A stretch of DNA of 64,000 bases, taken from Kocuria tytonis (GTDB taxonomy: Bacteria > Actinomycetota > Actinomycetes > Actinomycetales > Micrococcaceae). Positions 55,379-64,000 of this stretch are shown one piece after another. The stretch spans positions 1,178,001-1,242,000 of the forward strand of contig NZ_PNJG02000001.1 of the NCBI RefSeq assembly GCF_003226895.2. Reading direction: 5' to 3'. The notes below the pieces were generated by a model. That model did no database searches, was not told the origin of the DNA, and saw nothing but the letters and a program-made list of their open reading frames with translations. Made by a program: the position numbers and the translations under genes. Each line of letters starts with the position of its first letter. The stretch's first letter is position 1.

Positions 55379-58318
55379 TCAGCTCGACTTCTTCGCGGGG
55401 GCCTTGCGGGTGGCGCGCGCGGTGCCCGTGGTGCTCTTGGCCTTCGCCGCGGAGGTGCGCTTCGCCGTCGTCGTCCCGGTCTTGGCCTTCGTCGTGGTGC
55501 CCTTGGCCGCCGAGCCCTTCGACGCGGAACTCTTCGACGCGGTGCGGGCCTTGCCGCGCGCCGGGGACTTGGCCGGGGCGGGGCCCTTGGCGCGCTTCTC
55601 CGCGAGCAGCTGGGAGGCCCGCGCCGCGGTGATCTGCTCGATCGCCTCGGCCCGGGGCACGGTCACGTTGGTCTCACCGTCCGTGATGTACGCGCCGAAG
55701 CGGCCCTCCTTGATGACCATGCGCTTCTCCGTGAGGGGATCCGCGCCCAGGTCCGCCAGGGGTGGCTTGGCGGCCTGGCGACCGCGCTGCTTGGGCTGGG
55801 CGTAGATGGTCTTCGCCTCCTCCAGGGTGATCGTGAAGATCTGGTCCTCGGAGGAGATGGAGCGGGAGTCCGAGCCCTTCTTGAGGTACGGGCCGTAGCG
55901 GCCGTTCTGTACCGTGATGGTCTCCCCGTCCGTGTCCTGGCCCAGTTCACGCGGCAGGGACAGCAGCTTCAGGGCGTCCTCCAGGGTGATGTCCTGCAGG
56001 TTCATGGAGGAGAACAGCGAGGCCGTGTTGGGCTTGGGCTTCTCGATCTTCTTGGGCTTGGGGTTGCCGTTCTTGTAGTACTCGGTGGGGATCGCGTCCA
56101 GCTCCTCCTGGGTGGGCTCCGGCACGATCTCGGTGACGTACGGTCCGTAGCGGCCGTCCTTGGCCACGATCATCTGGCCGGTCTGCGGGTTCACGCCCAG
56201 CTCCCGGCCGTCCGCCCTGCCGATCTCCATGAGCTCCCGTGCCTTCTCGGGCGTGAGCTCGTCCGGGGCGAGGTCCAGGGGCACGTTGGCGCGCACGGGA
56301 TCCGTGATCTCCCCGGTCTCCGGGTCCACGGTGCCGCCGGCCTCCAGGTAGGGGCCGTACTTGCCCACGCGCAGGGTGATCCCGTCCGTGACGGGGATCG
56401 AGTTCACGGCGCGGGCGTCGATCTCCCCGAGGTCGTCCACGATCGGCTTGAGCCCGGGCTCGGACGGGTTCTCCCCGAAGTAGAAGCCCGTGAGCCACTT
56501 GACGCGCTCGGCCTCGCCACGGGCGATCCGGTCCAGGTCCTCCTCGAGCTCGGCGGTGAAGTCGTAGTCCACGTAGTCCGAGAAGTGCTCCTCCAGCAGG
56601 CGCACCACGGAGAACGCGAGCCAGGACGGGATGAGCGCGGAGCCGCGCACCTGCACGTAGCCGCGGTCCATGATCGTGGAGATCGTGGCGGCGTACGTGG
56701 AGGGACGCCCGATGCCCAGTTCGTCCAGGGTCTTCACCAGGGAGGCCTCGGTGTAGCGCGCCGGCGGTGTGGTGGTGTGTCCGTCCGCGGTGACCTCGGA
56801 GGCGTCCAGCGCGTCGCCCTCGGCCATCACGGGCAGGCGCTTGTCCTCGTCCTTCTGCGACTTCCTGCCGGAGTCCGCCGCGAGGTCCGGGTTCACGTCC
56901 CGGCCCTCCTCGTACGCGGCCAGGAACCCCCGGAAGGTGATGACGGTCCCGGAGGCCGAGAACTCGGCGTCGGCCCCGGCGTGCTCACCTGCGGCGGAGG
57001 TGGCCGTGGCGCCCAGGCGCACCGTGGCGGTGTCCCCCTTGGCGTCCTGCATCTGGGAGGCCACGGTGCGCTTCCAGATCAGCTCGTAGAGCTTGTACTC
57101 GTCCACGGAGAGCTGCGAGCGCACCTGGGAGGGCGTGCGGAACGTGTCCCCGGCGGGGCGCACGGCCTCGTGGGCCTCCTGCGCGTTCTTGGACTTGGAG
57201 GCGTACACGCGCTTGGACGCGGGCACGAACTCGGCGCCGTAGAGCTCCTTGGCCTGCGCGCGGGCGGCGTTGACCGCCTGGTCCGACAGCGCCACGGAGT
57301 CCGTGCGCATGTACGTGATGTAGCCGTTCTCGTACAGCCGCTGCGCCACGCGCATGGTGGTGCGGGAGGTGAAGCGCAGCTTGCGGGCGGCCTCCTGCTG
57401 CAGCGTGGACGTGGTGAAGGGTGCCGCGGGCCGGCGCGTGTAGGGCTTGGTCTCCAGGGAACGCACCGAGAACTCGGCGTCCTGCAGCCCGGCCGCGAGC
57501 GCCGTGGCCACCGCCTCGTCCAGGGCGGCGGGACCGTCCTGGGAGGAGGACTTGAGCTCGCCGCGGTCCGTGAAGTCCTTGCCCGTGGCCACGCGGCGGC
57601 CGTTCACCGAGCTCAGGCGCGCGGCGAAGGCACGCCCGGCGTCCTGGCCCTCGGGGCGGGAGAACTGGCCCGTGAGGTCCCAGTAGTCGGCGGGGACGAA
57701 GGCGATCCGCTCGCGCTCGCGCTGCACCACCAGGCGTGTGGCCACGGACTGCACGCGGCCCGCGGACAGCCCCGAGGAGACCTTGCGCCACAGCACCGGG
57801 GAGATCTCGTAGCCGTAGAGCCGGTCCAGGATCCGGCGGGTCTCCTGGGCGTCCACGAGGTCCTGGTCGATGTCCCGCAGCTGCCCGAAGCCACGCTCGA
57901 TCGCTTCTTTGGTGATCTCGGGGAACGTGAGGCGGTAGACGGGCACCTTGGGCTTGAGCACCTGCAGCAGGTGCCACGCGATGGCCTCGCCCTCGCGGTC
58001 CCCATCAGTGGCGAGGTAGAGGGCGTCGGCGTCCTTCAGCTTGCGCTTGAGCTCCGTGACCTTCTTCTTCTTGTCCGGGTTGACCACGTAGTACGGGTCG
58101 AACTCGTGCTCCACGTCCACCGCGAACTTGCCGTACGGGCCCTTCTTCATGTCCGTGGGCAGCTCGGAGGGCTGCGGCAGGTCACGGATGTGGCCCATGG
58201 AGGACTCCACCTCGTAGGCGTCCCCCAGGTAGCCCGCGATCGTCTTCACCTTGGACGGTGACTCCACGATCAGCAGGCTCTTGCCCGTGCCTTCGTTCTT
58301 GGTGGCCTTCGGTACCAA
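55379..58318 (-). CDS. topA: DNA topoisomerase I
   Basis: Type IA topoisomerase that relaxes negative supercoils; 979 aa. The Toprim domain shows LLIVESPSK (Glu19) and ATDGDREGEA (Asp105, Asp107, Glu109). The catalytic tyrosine is Tyr336 in NGYITYMRTDS. The C-terminal half has repeated single-strand-binding modules (GRYGPYLKKG, GRFGAYITDG types) in place of zinc ribbons, as in actinobacteria. A Lys/Ala/Ser-rich tail of about 60 residues follows, needed for processivity in mycobacterial enzymes. The start is TTG at 58318 with GAGGAG upstream. Confidence 0.96.
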   Translation of the reverse strand: MVPKATKNEGTGKSLLIVESPSKVKTIAGYLGDAYEVESSMGHIRDLPQPSELPTDMKKGPYGKFAVDVEHEFDPYYVVNPDKKKKVTELKRKLKDADALYLATDGDREGEAIAWHLLQVLKPKVPVYRLTFPEITKEAIERGFGQLRDIDQDLVDAQETRRILDRLYGYEISPVLWRKVSSGLSAGRVQSVATRLVVQRERERIAFVPADYWDLTGQFSRPEGQDAGRAFAARLSSVNGRRVATGKDFTDRGELKSSSQDGPAALDEAVATALAAGLQDAEFSVRSLETKPYTRRPAAPFTTSTLQQEAARKLRFTSRTTMRVAQRLYENGYITYMRTDSVALSDQAVNAARAQAKELYGAEFVPASKRVYASKSKNAQEAHEAVRPAGDTFRTPSQVRSQLSVDEYKLYELIWKRTVASQMQDAKGDTATVRLGATATSAAGEHAGADAEFSASGTVITFRGFLAAYEEGRDVNPDLAADSGRKSQKDEDKRLPVMAEGDALDASEVTADGHTTTPPARYTEASLVKTLDELGIGRPSTYAATISTIMDRGYVQVRGSALIPSWLAFSVVRLLEEHFSDYVDYDFTAELEEDLDRIARGEAERVKWLTGFYFGENPSEPGLKPIVDDLGEIDARAVNSIPVTDGITLRVGKYGPYLEAGGTVDPETGEITDPVRANVPLDLAPDELTPEKARELMEIGRADGRELGVNPQTGQMIVAKDGRYGPYVTEIVPEPTQEELDAIPTEYYKNGNPKPKKIEKPKPNTASLFSSMNLQDITLEDALKLLSLPRELGQDTDGETITVQNGRYGPYLKKGSDSRSISSEDQIFTITLEEAKTIYAQPKQRGRQAAKPPLADLGADPLTEKRMVIKEGRFGAYITDGETNVTVPRAEAIEQITAARASQLLAEKRAKGPAPAKSPARGKARTASKSSASKGSAAKGTTTKAKTGTTTAKRTSAAKAKSTTGTARATRKAPAKKSS

Positions 58319-58414
58319 AGGTGCTCCTCGTCATGACCCGTGGTTGCGGGGCGGGTCCGTGTCTGGTGGTCGCCGCTGCGCGTGGCTCACGGCGCCCGGT
58401 GTCGTGCTGGTCCA

Positions 58415-58435
58415 CGTACGAGACGTCAGCGTACG
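58415..58435 (-). promoter_or_regulatory. Dyad upstream of topA
   Basis: CGTACG (58415-58420) and CGTACG (58430-58435) bracket a segment containing GACGTC; all three are self-complementary. About 100 bp before the topA start. A possible operator or promoter element; the function is unsupported beyond its position. Confidence 0.3.
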
Positions 58436-58546
58436 GCACACGGCTCGGTGCGGATCAACGGCCGGGTGCCCGGTGCCGGCGGATCCCACCCCCGGCGGCG
58501 CCCTGCGCACCGGAGGGGATCAGCGGTCTCGTTCCTGGGCCCAGTC

Positions 58547-60424
58547 TTACACCACGAGCAGGAAGCCGTGGGTGATGAGCCCCTCGATCTCGCCCAGCAG
58601 CTGCTGCCCGGGACCGCCCTCCCACCCCAGCAGCGCGCCGAGCGCGGCGAGGATCTGCCGGGCGCCGAGCTCGCCGTCGCACACGCCCACGAAGCCCGCC
58701 GCCTCGCTCGAGAGGATCACGGTGCGGCGCAGCCCCGCCCCCTGCCGCAGCAGGATGAGCGCGGGGTCCTCCGCGCCGGGGGCGCCGTGGCGCTCCTCGG
58801 TGACGTCCGGTGCCACCGTGTAGTGGTGGTCGAGCCACGCGGGCTCCCCGTCCGGGGACACGGCTCCGGCACCGGGGGGCGTCGTCTGCCGCGCCATCCG
58901 CAGGATCCGCTCCCACTCCGCGGCCAGGGTGGGCGCGATCGGCTGCTGGATCGGGTGCGGGACGGTCTCGAAGATCCGGGGCACGGCGGCGTCCTGCGGC
59001 AACGCCCGGTCAGCACCGGCCACCGTGGGCGACGACGCCGCTGCCGGGGCTTCCTGCCCCGGCCCGTCGTTCTCGTGGCCGGCCTCGGGCCGGTGCAGCC
59101 ACACCATGCCGAAGCCGATCGCCGCCACGTCACGCGAGGCGAAGTCGTCCAGGTACGCGGCGTAGGCGCGGTCGAAGCCCTCCGGGTCGCGCTGCTGCGA
59201 GGCGTCCTGCAGCCACGTCTCGGCGTACTCGCACGGGTCCTGCAGCTCGCGCTGGATGAGCCACGCGCCGGTGTCGCGGGGAATCCAGGAGTCCGGACCG
59301 CGGGACCATGTGAGGGAGGGTTCGTCCTCCGGGTCCCGGGGGATCTCCCAGTTCGCGAGCAGGTGCGCGGTGCCACCGGGGTTCAGCACGGACGGGATGG
59401 CGCCCAGCAGGTCCCGCACGATCCGGTCCCCGGGCAGACCGCCGTCCCGGTAGGTGAACCGCTCCGCATCGGTCTCCCGCTCGCTCCGCGGGGTGATCAC
59501 GAACGGCGGGTTGGACACCACCATGTCGAAGCCGCGCCCGGCCACGGGCCCCAGCATGCTGCCGATTTCGAGGCTCACGCGGGCGTCAAGGTGCTGGGGG
59601 TCGATCCCCAGTGCGGGGGCGTTGAGGAGCAGGTTGAACCGCGTGGTGGCCAGCGCCCGTTCGGAGATGTCCGTGGCGGTGACGTGCTCCGCGTGGGCGA
59701 GCAGGTGGAAGGTCTGGATCCCGCACCCGGTCCCCAGGTCCAGGGCCGTGGCCACGGGACGGCGCGGCGTGGCCTGCACCAGGGTGGTGGAGGCCCCGCC
59801 GATGCCCAGCACGTGGTCGCGGCGCAGCACCCCCGGGCGCTGGAACGCGCCGAGGTCGCTCGCCACCCAGAGCTCCTCCGAGGAATCGGTGGCGTACGGG
59901 CGCAGGTCCATGGCGGCACGCAGCAGCGGGTCCTGCGGGCCCTCCCGGTGTCCCGCGCCCACGGGCGCCCGGGCCGGGCCCGGCGAGCTCTCCGGGCCCT
60001 GCGCCCTCTCCGGATCCCGCGCGCCCGCCGGGTCGCGCGGCTCCTGCGAGCTCCCAGCATCCTCCAGGATCGGCGTGGCGTTCACGGTCACCGTCTCGAC
60101 CAGCCCGAGACGGCGCAGTCCCCGGGAGCCCACGGTGGGCAGAGCGGCGTCGAGCGCGGAGGCCCGGACCGGATCGCCCAGCAGGAAGAACGCGGCCAGG
60201 GTGCTCAGCGCGGGATCCTGGCCTCCGCGCCGCTGCAGCGCGCGCCGGGCGGGTACGGCCTGGTCCCGGGACCACGCGGCCATCGCCTCCGGACCCACCA
60301 GGTCCGTGACGCGGTCCACGGTGAATCCCGCCGCCGCGAGCCCGGCGCGCAGGCGTGGGACCAGGACGGGGTCGTCGGAGCGGGGTGCGTCCGGCACGGT
60401 GCTGAACGCGGGGGCCTCCGCCAC
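58547..60424 (-). CDS. Class I SAM-dependent methyltransferase with extra N- and C-terminal domains
   Basis: 625 aa from the GTG at 60424. Residues 1-125 form an N-terminal domain (DUF7059-like). A Pro/Gly/Ala-rich linker covers about 125-165. The methyltransferase core has motif I DLGTGCGIQTF at 229-239, VTATDISERAL (motif II) and SNPPFV (NPPF at 305-308), the HemK/RlmG-type signature for amide or adenine N-methylation. A C-terminal domain lies beyond about 480, with a second linker containing a GACGACGCCGC word (59031). The target is unknown. The position between topA and the helicase is conserved in actinobacteria. Confidence 0.82.
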   Translation of the reverse strand: MAEAPAFSTVPDAPRSDDPVLVPRLRAGLAAAGFTVDRVTDLVGPEAMAAWSRDQAVPARRALQRRGGQDPALSTLAAFFLLGDPVRASALDAALPTVGSRGLRRLGLVETVTVNATPILEDAGSSQEPRDPAGARDPERAQGPESSPGPARAPVGAGHREGPQDPLLRAAMDLRPYATDSSEELWVASDLGAFQRPGVLRRDHVLGIGGASTTLVQATPRRPVATALDLGTGCGIQTFHLLAHAEHVTATDISERALATTRFNLLLNAPALGIDPQHLDARVSLEIGSMLGPVAGRGFDMVVSNPPFVITPRSERETDAERFTYRDGGLPGDRIVRDLLGAIPSVLNPGGTAHLLANWEIPRDPEDEPSLTWSRGPDSWIPRDTGAWLIQRELQDPCEYAETWLQDASQQRDPEGFDRAYAAYLDDFASRDVAAIGFGMVWLHRPEAGHENDGPGQEAPAAASSPTVAGADRALPQDAAVPRIFETVPHPIQQPIAPTLAAEWERILRMARQTTPPGAGAVSPDGEPAWLDHHYTVAPDVTEERHGAPGAEDPALILLRQGAGLRRTVILSSEAAGFVGVCDGELGARQILAALGALLGWEGGPGQQLLGEIEGLITHGFLLVV

Positions 60425-60426
60425 CG

Positions 60427-60885
60427 TCAGTGGCCCAGCCGGAACGCGCGGCCGGTGATGCGGGTGGGCGTGATCTCCACGTACTCGATCTTCTCCGTGT
60501 TCAGCCAGGGCCGCAGTCCGAGCTCCTCCACCTGCTTGATGCGGTCCGCGTCCGTGATCATGGCCGCGGTGCCGCGGACCACCACGGAGTGGGCCTCGGA
60601 ACCGGAGGTGCGGTCGATCTCCAGCGCCACGTGCGGGTTCAGCTGCAGGTGCAGCACCTTGGTGCCCTTGGCGGAGCGGAAGTAGAGCTTCTCGCCGTCG
60701 GTCACGATGTTCAGGGGCGTGATGTCGATCTCGTCCCCGTCGCGTGTGGCCAGCCGGGCGAACCGTGCCTGCTTCAGCAGCTCCCAGCTCTCCTCCTCGC
60801 TCAGCTCCGTGATGGGAGAGGACTGCGGGGCGTCGTCGTGCTCGTGGGCGATGTTCATGGGGTGCGAGTGCGCGTCGTTGCTCAT
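60427..60885 (-). CDS. Pyridoxamine 5'-phosphate oxidase-fold (flavin-binding) protein
   Basis: 152-aa split-barrel protein. Residues 27-150 match the PPOX/flavin-reductase-like fold: WELLKQARFARLATRDGDEI, then DITPLNIVTDGEKLYFRSAK, GTKVLHLQLNPHVALEID, and VVVRGTAAMI. It binds FMN or F420 in relatives; the function is unknown. The His-rich leader (AHSHPMNIAHEHDD) is unusual and could bind metal. Its stop is 2 bp before the methyltransferase start, so the two are probably one transcript. Confidence 0.8.
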   Translation of the reverse strand: MSNDAHSHPMNIAHEHDDAPQSSPITELSEEESWELLKQARFARLATRDGDEIDITPLNIVTDGEKLYFRSAKGTKVLHLQLNPHVALEIDRTSGSEAHSVVVRGTAAMITDADRIKQVEELGLRPWLNTEKIEYVEITPTRITGRAFRLGH

Positions 60886-61036
60886 GCCCCCATGATTCCA
60901 CGCACGTGCCCGCCGTGGGTGGCACGCGCGGTCCACCCGCGGACAGGGTGCCGTGTCTCCCGCGGACGAGGGGGTGTGCCTGCCGTGGGCAGGCGGGCCG
61001 TCCGGGCGGAGCCGCGGGGTGGGCCACAATGATGCG

Positions 61037-63367
61037 GTGACGACGTCGCAGGACATGGTGGACCTGCTCGGCCGCGGTCCCCGCCCCGAGCAGGTCCGCC
61101 ATGTCCGGGAGATCCCGGAGCGGGAGCCCGTCCACGCCCCGTGGCCGCGGTGGCTGCACCCGGACGTGATCGGCGCCTACGAGCGGCTGGGCATCCACGA
61201 GCCCTACGCCCACCAGGTCGAGGCGCTCACGGCACCGCGGCACGCGATCGTGGCCACGGGCACCGCCTCCGGCAAGTCGCTGGTCTACCAGTCGCTCGTG
61301 CTCGACGCCGTCCACCGCGGGAAACTGGCTGTGGCACAGCGCCCCGGCATGCTGCACCACCCGGACGAGGCCACCGCGCTCTACATCTCCCCCACCAAGG
61401 CGCTCGCCGCGGACCAGCTCACGTCCCTGCGCTCCCTGGGTTTCGACGACGTCCGTGCCGCCACCTACGACGGGGACACCGATCCCGGCGAGCGCCGCTG
61501 GATCCGGGAGCACGCGGACGTGGTCCTGTGCAACCCGGACATGCTCCACCACGCGGTCCTGCCGCACCACACCGGGTGGTCCCGGTTCTTCCGGCGGCTG
61601 CGGTACGTGATCGTGGACGAGGCGCACTCCTACCGGGGCGTGTTCGGCTCCCACGTGGCCGTACTGCTGCGCCGGCTCACCCGCGTGGCGGCGCACTACG
61701 GGGCATCCCCGCGGTTCATCGGCGCGTCCGCCACGAGTGCCTCCCCGCAGGAGTCCTTCGCCAAGCTCATCGGGGCGGCCGCGGAGGACGTCACGGCCGT
61801 CACCGAGGACACCTCCCCCCACGGGTCCCGCACGGTGGTGCTGTGGGAGCCGGAACAGTCCCCGGGCGGCTCGGACAACGGCGCCCCACGACGCCGCACG
61901 GTCACGGCGGAGGCCTCGGACATGCTCACGGACCTGGTGCTGCGCCAGGTCCGCACCATTGCTTTCATCCGCTCCCGCCGCGGTGCGGAGACCATTGCGC
62001 AGGCCGCCCACAGACAACTCGAAGAGGTTGATCCCTCGCTCGGCCACCGGGTGGCGGCGTACCGCTCCGGGTTCCTGCCGGAGGAGCGCCGCGAGCTCGA
62101 GCAGCAGCTGCGGGACGGGCGGCTGCTCGGGGTGGCGAGCACGTCCGCGCTGGAGCTGGGCATCGACATCGCGGGTCTCGACGCCGTGCTGGTGGCCGGG
62201 TGGCCCGGCACCCGGGCCTCGTTCCTGCAGCAGATCGGCCGGGCGGGCCGCTCCGGTCAGCATGCGCTCGCCGCGCTGATCGCCGGGGACGACCCCCTGG
62301 ACGGGTACCTGGTCAACCACCCGGAGGCGATCTTCGACGTCCCCGTGGAGACCACGGTGTTCGAGGCCTCCAACCCCTACGTGCTCGCACCGCACCTGTG
62401 CGCGGCGGCCGCCGAGCTGCCGCTGCGTCCCGAGGAGCTGGGGCTGTTCGGGCCCACCGCGCGCGACGTCGTGGACTCCCTCACCGGGGCCGGTCACCTG
62501 CGACGCCGCCCCACCGGGTGGTTCTGGACCCGGTCCGAGCAGCCCTCCCGGATGGTGTCCATCCGCTCCGGGGAGGGCGGACCGGTGCAGATCATCGATT
62601 CGGACACGGGCACGGTGCTGGGCACCATGGGGGCCTCGCAGGCGCACTACCAGGCGCATCCGGGAGCGGTGTACGTGCATCAGGGCAGGACCTATCTGGT
62701 GGATGAGCTGGACGAGGAGCTGAACGTTGCGGCCGTGCGGCGCGCGTTCCCGGACTTCTACACCGTGGCGCGGGATGTCACCGAGGTGCGCGTGGACTCC
62801 GTGGCGGACTCGATGCGGTGGGGACCGGTGACCGTCCACCGCGGGGCCGTGGACGTGACCACCCAGGTGATCAGCTACCAGCGCAAGCTCGTGGCCTCCA
62901 ATGAGGTGGCCGGTGAGGAACCGCTGGAGCTGCCACCCCGGCAGCTGTCCACCGTGGCCACGTGGTTCACGGTGTCCGGCCCGCAACTGGCCTCCATGGG
63001 CATCGAGGAACCGGACATCCCGGGCGCCCTGCACGCCGCGGAGCACGCCATGATCGGGCTGCTGCCCCTGCTGGCCTCGTGCGACCGGTGGGACGTGGGC
63101 GGGCTGTCCACGGCCCTGCACGTGGACACCGAGCTGCCCACGATCTTCGTGCACGACGGCCACCCGGGCGGGGCCGGTTTCGCCGAGCGCGGCTACGACG
63201 TGTTCCGGCGCTGGCTCACCGCCACCCGGGACGCCATTGCCCAGTGCGAGTGCGAGTCCGGGTGCCCCTCGTGCGTGCAGTCCCCCAAGTGCGGCAACCG
63301 CAACAATCCCCTGGACAAGGCCGGTGCGCTGAAGCTGCTCAACGGGGTGCTGCGCTTCGCCCCCTGA
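61037..63367 (+). CDS. DEAD/DEAH-box helicase of the MrfA/YprA (DUF1998) type
   Basis: SF2 DNA helicase, 776 aa. Walker A ATGTASGKS is at 73-81, DEAH at 194-197, and IGASATSASP and QQIGRAGRSGQ are motifs III and VI. The C-terminal DUF1998 domain has the four-cysteine cluster CECESGCPSCVQSPKCG, expected to bind zinc. The Bacillus homologue MrfA repairs mitomycin adducts; Rv3649 is the mycobacterial counterpart. The start is GTG at 61037 (an ATG at 61055 is also possible). It is transcribed divergently from the PPOX-fold gene. Confidence 0.93.
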   Translation: MTTSQDMVDLLGRGPRPEQVRHVREIPEREPVHAPWPRWLHPDVIGAYERLGIHEPYAHQVEALTAPRHAIVATGTASGKSLVYQSLVLDAVHRGKLAVAQRPGMLHHPDEATALYISPTKALAADQLTSLRSLGFDDVRAATYDGDTDPGERRWIREHADVVLCNPDMLHHAVLPHHTGWSRFFRRLRYVIVDEAHSYRGVFGSHVAVLLRRLTRVAAHYGASPRFIGASATSASPQESFAKLIGAAAEDVTAVTEDTSPHGSRTVVLWEPEQSPGGSDNGAPRRRTVTAEASDMLTDLVLRQVRTIAFIRSRRGAETIAQAAHRQLEEVDPSLGHRVAAYRSGFLPEERRELEQQLRDGRLLGVASTSALELGIDIAGLDAVLVAGWPGTRASFLQQIGRAGRSGQHALAALIAGDDPLDGYLVNHPEAIFDVPVETTVFEASNPYVLAPHLCAAAAELPLRPEELGLFGPTARDVVDSLTGAGHLRRRPTGWFWTRSEQPSRMVSIRSGEGGPVQIIDSDTGTVLGTMGASQAHYQAHPGAVYVHQGRTYLVDELDEELNVAAVRRAFPDFYTVARDVTEVRVDSVADSMRWGPVTVHRGAVDVTTQVISYQRKLVASNEVAGEEPLELPPRQLSTVATWFTVSGPQLASMGIEEPDIPGALHAAEHAMIGLLPLLASCDRWDVGGLSTALHVDTELPTIFVHDGHPGGAGFAERGYDVFRRWLTATRDAIAQCECESGCPSCVQSPKCGNRNNPLDKAGALKLLNGVLRFAP

Positions 63368-63399
63368 GCACCGGGGATCGCGCCGGCCAGCCCGGTGGC

Positions 63400-63768
63400 T
63401 CACGGCTCTCCCGGAGGTGGTCCGGCGCGGGACGCTCCTCGTGCGGGACCGAGCGGGGTCAGCGGTGGCGGCAGGTCGATGGTCGCGGTGACGTCCACCG
63501 AGGTGTTCTCGGGTGCCACCACCGCGCACTCGGCGCCGTCCGCACCGTTCTCCCGCGCGACGGCCTCGGCGGTCTCGCACGGGATGCCGGCACGCAGGCC
63601 GCGAGCGACGTCGGCCGCGGCGAGCGCCGCCAGGTCCGCGGCCTTGGCGGCCCGGTGGGTGGCGATCCCCGCCTGGGCCACCAGCAGCAGGGCGAGCAGC
63701 AGGGTGCACAGCACGGCGGCCAGGGTGAGGCCGTGCACCGTGCCGGATCCTTCGTCACGGTCCTGCAT
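63400..63768 (-). CDS. Rv3654c-type TadE-like secretion protein
   Basis: 122-aa protein with a short acidic leader (MQDRDEGSGTVHG), one membrane helix (LTLAAVLCTLLLALLLVAQA) and a polar tail beginning THRAAKAADLAALAAADVAR. This is the helicase/secretion-neighbourhood TadE-like family (Rv3654c), a small pseudopilin-like component of a Tad/type II-like system. The start is the ATG at 63768, which lies inside the end of the upstream TadE gene (14-bp overlap). The Pro-rich last 20 residues are of low complexity. Confidence 0.78.
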   Translation of the reverse strand: MQDRDEGSGTVHGLTLAAVLCTLLLALLLVAQAGIATHRAAKAADLAALAAADVARGLRAGIPCETAEAVARENGADGAECAVVAPENTSVDVTATIDLPPPLTPLGPARGASRAGPPPGEP

Positions 63769-64000
63769 GACCGGCCCCGCTCCCGGTATCGGTACCCCCT
63801 GAATCGGAACCCCCGGACCCCCCGGACCCCCCGGGCCCCCCGGGCGGACTCTCCACCGCAGCACTCGCGTCGGCGTCGAGGCGCCAGTCGCTCCACCGCC
63901 CCAGGATGCCGGGGGCGGGACCGCTCACGGCAACGGTCACCCGGCCGGCGGCCGCCCCCACGACGACGCTCGCGCCGTCACCCGCGATCTCGCGCGCGGT
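63755..64000 (-). CDS. TadE-family protein, C-terminal fragment (cut by window edge)
   Basis: The last 81 residues of a protein running in from the right edge: TAREIAGDGASVVVGAAAGR, then VTVAVSGPAPGILGRWSDWR and a Gly/Ser/Asp-rich end (GGSGGSGGSDSGG). Position next to the Rv3654c-type gene and the AREIA/VTVAV pattern fit the TadE-like pseudopilin Rv3655c group. The membrane helix and start lie outside the window, so the assignment rests mainly on context. Confidence 0.6.
   Translation of the reverse strand, partial: TAREIAGDGASVVVGAAAGRVTVAVSGPAPGILGRWSDWRLDADASAAVESPPGGPGGSGGSGGSDSGGTDTGSGAGHAGP

Noticed and set aside
55256-58261. 1001-codon plus-strand frame opposite topA
   Set aside because: Val/Leu/Gly/Arg-rich shadow of topA with no domain resemblance.
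58547-63709. Continuous 1720-codon open frame on the minus strand
   Set aside because: Only the part from 60424 onward resembles a protein family. The rest runs antisense through the PPOX-fold leader and the whole helicase gene, a common artefact of GC-rich DNA.

Overview
This window is high-GC DNA from an actinobacterium. Gene content and order point to the Micrococcaceae and, by impression of the protein sequences, to a Kocuria-like genome. The genus is an inference; the phylum is well supported: menaquinone genes menB/menE/menA with a DUF4229 neighbour, the tiny ribosomal protein bS22 (AURKAIP1/COX24 type), a topA - methyltransferase - DEAD/DEAH helicase - TadE-like neighbourhood as in mycobacteria (the Rv3646c-Rv3655c area), and many GTG starts.

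Layout. 1-1.0 kb: catalase (cut by the window edge) with its Fur-type regulator. 1.5-7.9 kb: a complete type I restriction-modification operon hsdM-hsdS-hsdR with 4-nt overlaps. 7.9-11.9 kb: a worn accessory strip with a multipass membrane protein, a relic of an hsdR 3' end, a broken antitoxin/PIN-toxin pair, a Cds1-like PLP enzyme, a truncated cytidine-deaminase-like gene and about 0.5 kb without genes. 12.0-20.6 kb: a carboxylate uptake and beta-oxidation cluster, with a TAXI-TRAP transporter (binding lipoprotein plus fused permease), enoyl-CoA hydratase, 3-hydroxyacyl-CoA dehydrogenase, a divergent LysR regulator, a CaiB-type CoA-transferase and an acyl-CoA dehydrogenase. 20.8-28.1 kb: PAP2 phosphatase, metallo-hydrolase, glutamyl-Q-tRNA(Asp) synthetase, PutP, lactate dehydrogenase and a CitE-like lyase. 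28.4-33.4 kb: HrpB helicase, a small AAA kinase, a frameshifted DinB-type gene and a TauE/SafE transporter.

33.5-38.4 kb: menaquinone genes menB, menE, menA with a 2H-phosphoesterase, DUF4229 and a PLDc_N membrane protein. 38.5-43.9 kb: a minus-strand system II cytochrome c maturation operon (redoxin TlpA/ResA, CcdA, ResB, CcsB) headed by a histidine phosphatase and a glutaredoxin-like protein. Menaquinone synthesis and cytochrome maturation together serve the respiratory chain. 43.9-48.9 kb: bS22, an FCD/GntR regulator, glutamate dehydrogenase, an ArsR regulator with a very long acidic tail, and an AcuC-type deacetylase. 49.0-51.2 kb: Trk/Ktr potassium uptake (channel plus RCK subunit). 51.2-55.3 kb: glutamate-cysteine ligase family 2, ProC, a TIM-barrel isomerase and a Ppx/GppA phosphatase. 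55.4-64 kb: topoisomerase I, a two-part methyltransferase, a PPOX-fold protein, an MrfA-type helicase and two TadE-like secretion/pilus genes running off the end.

The main unexplained signal is a dispersed 11-mer, GACGACGCCGC, present 22 times exactly. It lies mostly in flexible protein segments and intergenic DNA, and twice forms inverted pairs that make terminator-like hairpins. No rRNA, tRNA, CRISPR array or intact insertion sequence was found.
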